64,000 nt of DNA from Ruegeria faecimaris (GTDB taxonomy: Bacteria > Pseudomonadota > Alphaproteobacteria > Rhodobacterales > Rhodobacteraceae). The stretch spans positions 372,001 to 436,000 of the forward strand of contig NZ_FXTE01000001.1 in the NCBI RefSeq assembly GCF_900182615.1. Direction: 5' to 3'. Shown piece after piece: positions 62,804 to 64,000 of the stretch. Below the pieces are notes generated by a model. That model had not been told where the DNA came from. It searched no databases and worked only from the letters and a program-made list of their open reading frames with translations. Position numbers and translations under genes: made by a program. Position 1 is the first letter of the stretch. The number at the start of each line of letters is the position of its first letter.

Positions 62804-63757
62804 TCACCCCGAACAGCTGGCCCCGCCCAGGACGCAGAATTTGGCGCAATGCGGATGGTTAAGGTGCACGTCCGCTTCCGCCTCGGCCAGCGTATGGCCC
62901 ATCTCGAATTCCGGCTCATAAGGCAGCAGCGTGCAGGCCAGAACAGCCGGTTTTTCAGCGCCCTTGCGTTTGACCACCATCCGGGCGCTGGCACACATCA
63001 CGGATGCAGGTGATTTGTTCAGGATACCCCAGCAGGCGGTGGTGATTTCCGGCACTTCCACGGTCTCGTCCATTTCCGGGAAAAGGACCGTTCGCGCAGG
63101 GTCATGCGCGTCGATGCCAAACCCGTGGTGGTTGAATAACGTAGCATATCCCTGACGGCTTTTTTCATCGTCCTCGCCCCATACGGTTCTGCCGGCAACA
63201 GCCATCCGGAATCCGCCATCGCGTAGCCACTTCATACCTTCCACGGTTTTGTCAAAACTGCCTTTGCCACGTTCCTTATCGTGCAGGCCGGCACGATAAT
63301 GGTCGAGCGATACCCGCAGCGTCAGTTTCCCAGCGTAGTCGCGCTGAAGTTCAGTCAATCCCTCGCGCATCTTCTGGCGCATCATTGGCCGCATGGCGTT
63401 GGTCAGGATCAACACCTCATAGCCGCGTTCCAGCGCAGCGCGCGCCATCTCGATCATGTCGGGGTTCATGAACGGCTCACCACCGGTAAAGCCAATCTCA
63501 CGCACGGGCCAGTTTCTGTCTTCGATCTGGTCCAGATAGTCGCGCACTTCATCCGCCGAGATATAGACCAACGCATCATTGGTCGGGCTGCTTTCGATAT
63601 AGCAGTTCACACATTCGATGTTGCACAAAGTCCCGGTATTGAACCAGAGCGTCTCGGGGTTGGTCAACGCCACCGAGGCACGAGTCTGGCCATCCGCTGT
63701 CACCAATTTGTTTTGAAACTTGCCGATATTGACGATCTGAGGGGCGTTGTCTTTCAT
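62804..63757 (-). CDS. Radical SAM protein with C-terminal cysteine cluster
   Basis: A ~317-residue radical SAM enzyme. The CxxxCxxC cluster is in TLCNIECVNCYIE, and the GGEP motif is GFTGGEPFMNPDM. The C-terminal CAKFCVLGGASC, plus ACWG and SVMCAS, gives extra cysteines that may bind an auxiliary cluster, though it is not a full SPASM motif. The reaction is unknown. I chose ATG 63757 (MKDNAPQIVNIGKF); the frame is open to 63964, which would run into the divergent zwf. It starts 163 bases from zwf. Confidence 0.82.
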   Translation of the reverse strand: MKDNAPQIVNIGKFQNKLVTADGQTRASVALTNPETLWFNTGTLCNIECVNCYIESSPTNDALVYISADEVRDYLDQIEDRNWPVREIGFTGGEPFMNPDMIEMARAALERGYEVLILTNAMRPMMRQKMREGLTELQRDYAGKLTLRVSLDHYRAGLHDKERGKGSFDKTVEGMKWLRDGGFRMAVAGRTVWGEDDEKSRQGYATLFNHHGFGIDAHDPARTVLFPEMDETVEVPEITTACWGILNKSPASVMCASARMVVKRKGAEKPAVLACTLLPYEPEFEMGHTLAEAEADVHLNHPHCAKFCVLGGASCSG

Positions 63758-63920
63758 TCCGGTTTCCGGTTCTTTTCTGTTGTCACCTTGAATTAGAGGT
63801 TTCAGACCGTTTCGCAAAGTGAGACATGGGTGAACTGACAGAGAATTGATGTCGCGGAAATCCGCAAAAATGGTTGCGCTAACATTGGACATTGAGCATA
63901 GGGCAAGGTAAGGAAAACAC

Positions 63921-64000
63921 ATGGTTTCTCGCGTCATACCTGTAGACCCCTTTGATCTGGTCATTTTTGGCGGAACCGGCGATCTGGCGCAGGGTAAAAT
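63921..64000 (+). CDS. zwf: Glucose-6-phosphate 1-dehydrogenase (3' truncated by window edge)
   Basis: Only the first ~27 codons are visible: MVSRVIPVDPFDLVIFGGTGDLAQGK. The GxTGDLAxxK NADP-binding motif is diagnostic of Zwf, the entry of the pentose-phosphate and Entner-Doudoroff routes. AAGGA sits nine bases before the ATG. Divergent from the radical SAM gene. The rest lies beyond the window. Confidence 0.85.
   Translation, partial: MVSRVIPVDPFDLVIFGGTGDLAQGK

Noticed and set aside
63758-63964. N-terminal extension of the radical SAM protein
   Set aside because: Would overlap the divergent zwf start and has no conserved residues.

Overview
The window is a 64 kb stretch of ordinary-looking chromosome from a marine Roseobacter-group alphaproteobacterium (Rhodobacterales). 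I base this on gene content and order: ispDF-pgpA-cinA(C) back to back with dusB-ntrB-ntrC-ntrY-ntrX, then trkA-trkH-hfq-hflX; an NtrC that lacks the sigma54-contact loop, as in Rhodobacter capsulatus; the alphaproteobacterial usg protein; a Mg-type HemB; and a moderately high G+C with frequent ATGA/GTGA stop-start overlaps. I cannot name the genus. I see no rRNA, tRNA, CRISPR array, prophage or intact insertion sequence. Coding is dense, and only two gene-free stretches exceed 300 bases (4508-4862 and 46682-47242).

Layout. 1-2.7 kb: 3' end of tatC with its terminator, a DUF815 ATPase, an SDR enzyme and a tiny PilP/GspC-like protein. 3-8 kb: purF, a 73-residue DnaJ-type zinc protein, cvpA, radA and a membrane coiled-coil protein. 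8.2-11.6 kb: an alr-mlaE-mlaF-(membrane protein)-pqiA-like operon, linking cell-wall precursor synthesis to lipid transport. 11.8-16.1 kb: a GNAT acetyltransferase, dnaB, pyrE and amt. 16.2-25.8 kb: the ispDF-pgpA-cinA operon, divergent from dusB and the complete NtrBC/NtrYX nitrogen regulatory set. 26.3-30.9 kb: TrkAH potassium uptake, hfq and hflX. 31-40 kb: an NTF2-like protein, a penicillin-acylase-family hydrolase, a SYLF lipoprotein, hemB, a membrane protein and mfd. 40-46.7 kb: a five-gene minus-strand run (acyl-CoA-ligase-like enzyme, DsbA/FrnE-like protein, MFS exporter, TPR protein, secreted SH3-like protein) divergent from an XRE-cupin regulator. 47-51.9 kb: an orphan peptide-binding protein, a strong candidate small RNA, bdhA, a patatin and a DUF502 protein. 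51.9-58 kb: psuG-psuK, a divergent ThiE-like protein, trmJ, ctaA and an M32 carboxypeptidase. 58-64 kb: a di-heme cytochrome under an FNR/NNR-like box, gyrA, usg, a second SYLF-like protein, a radical SAM protein and the first codons of zwf.

I do not see a large novel system such as a defence island, secondary-metabolite cluster or mobile element. The most interesting signals are small: an orphan transcription unit at 49149-49259 (perfectly spaced promoter, two hairpins, U8 terminator); the CxxCxGxG mini-protein between purF and cvpA; two palindromes in front of an AT-rich di-heme cytochrome; three helically phased GKTAAC repeats between gyrA and usg; a structured non-coding stretch at 46722-46874; and a hairpin that buries the ribosome binding site of a TPR protein.
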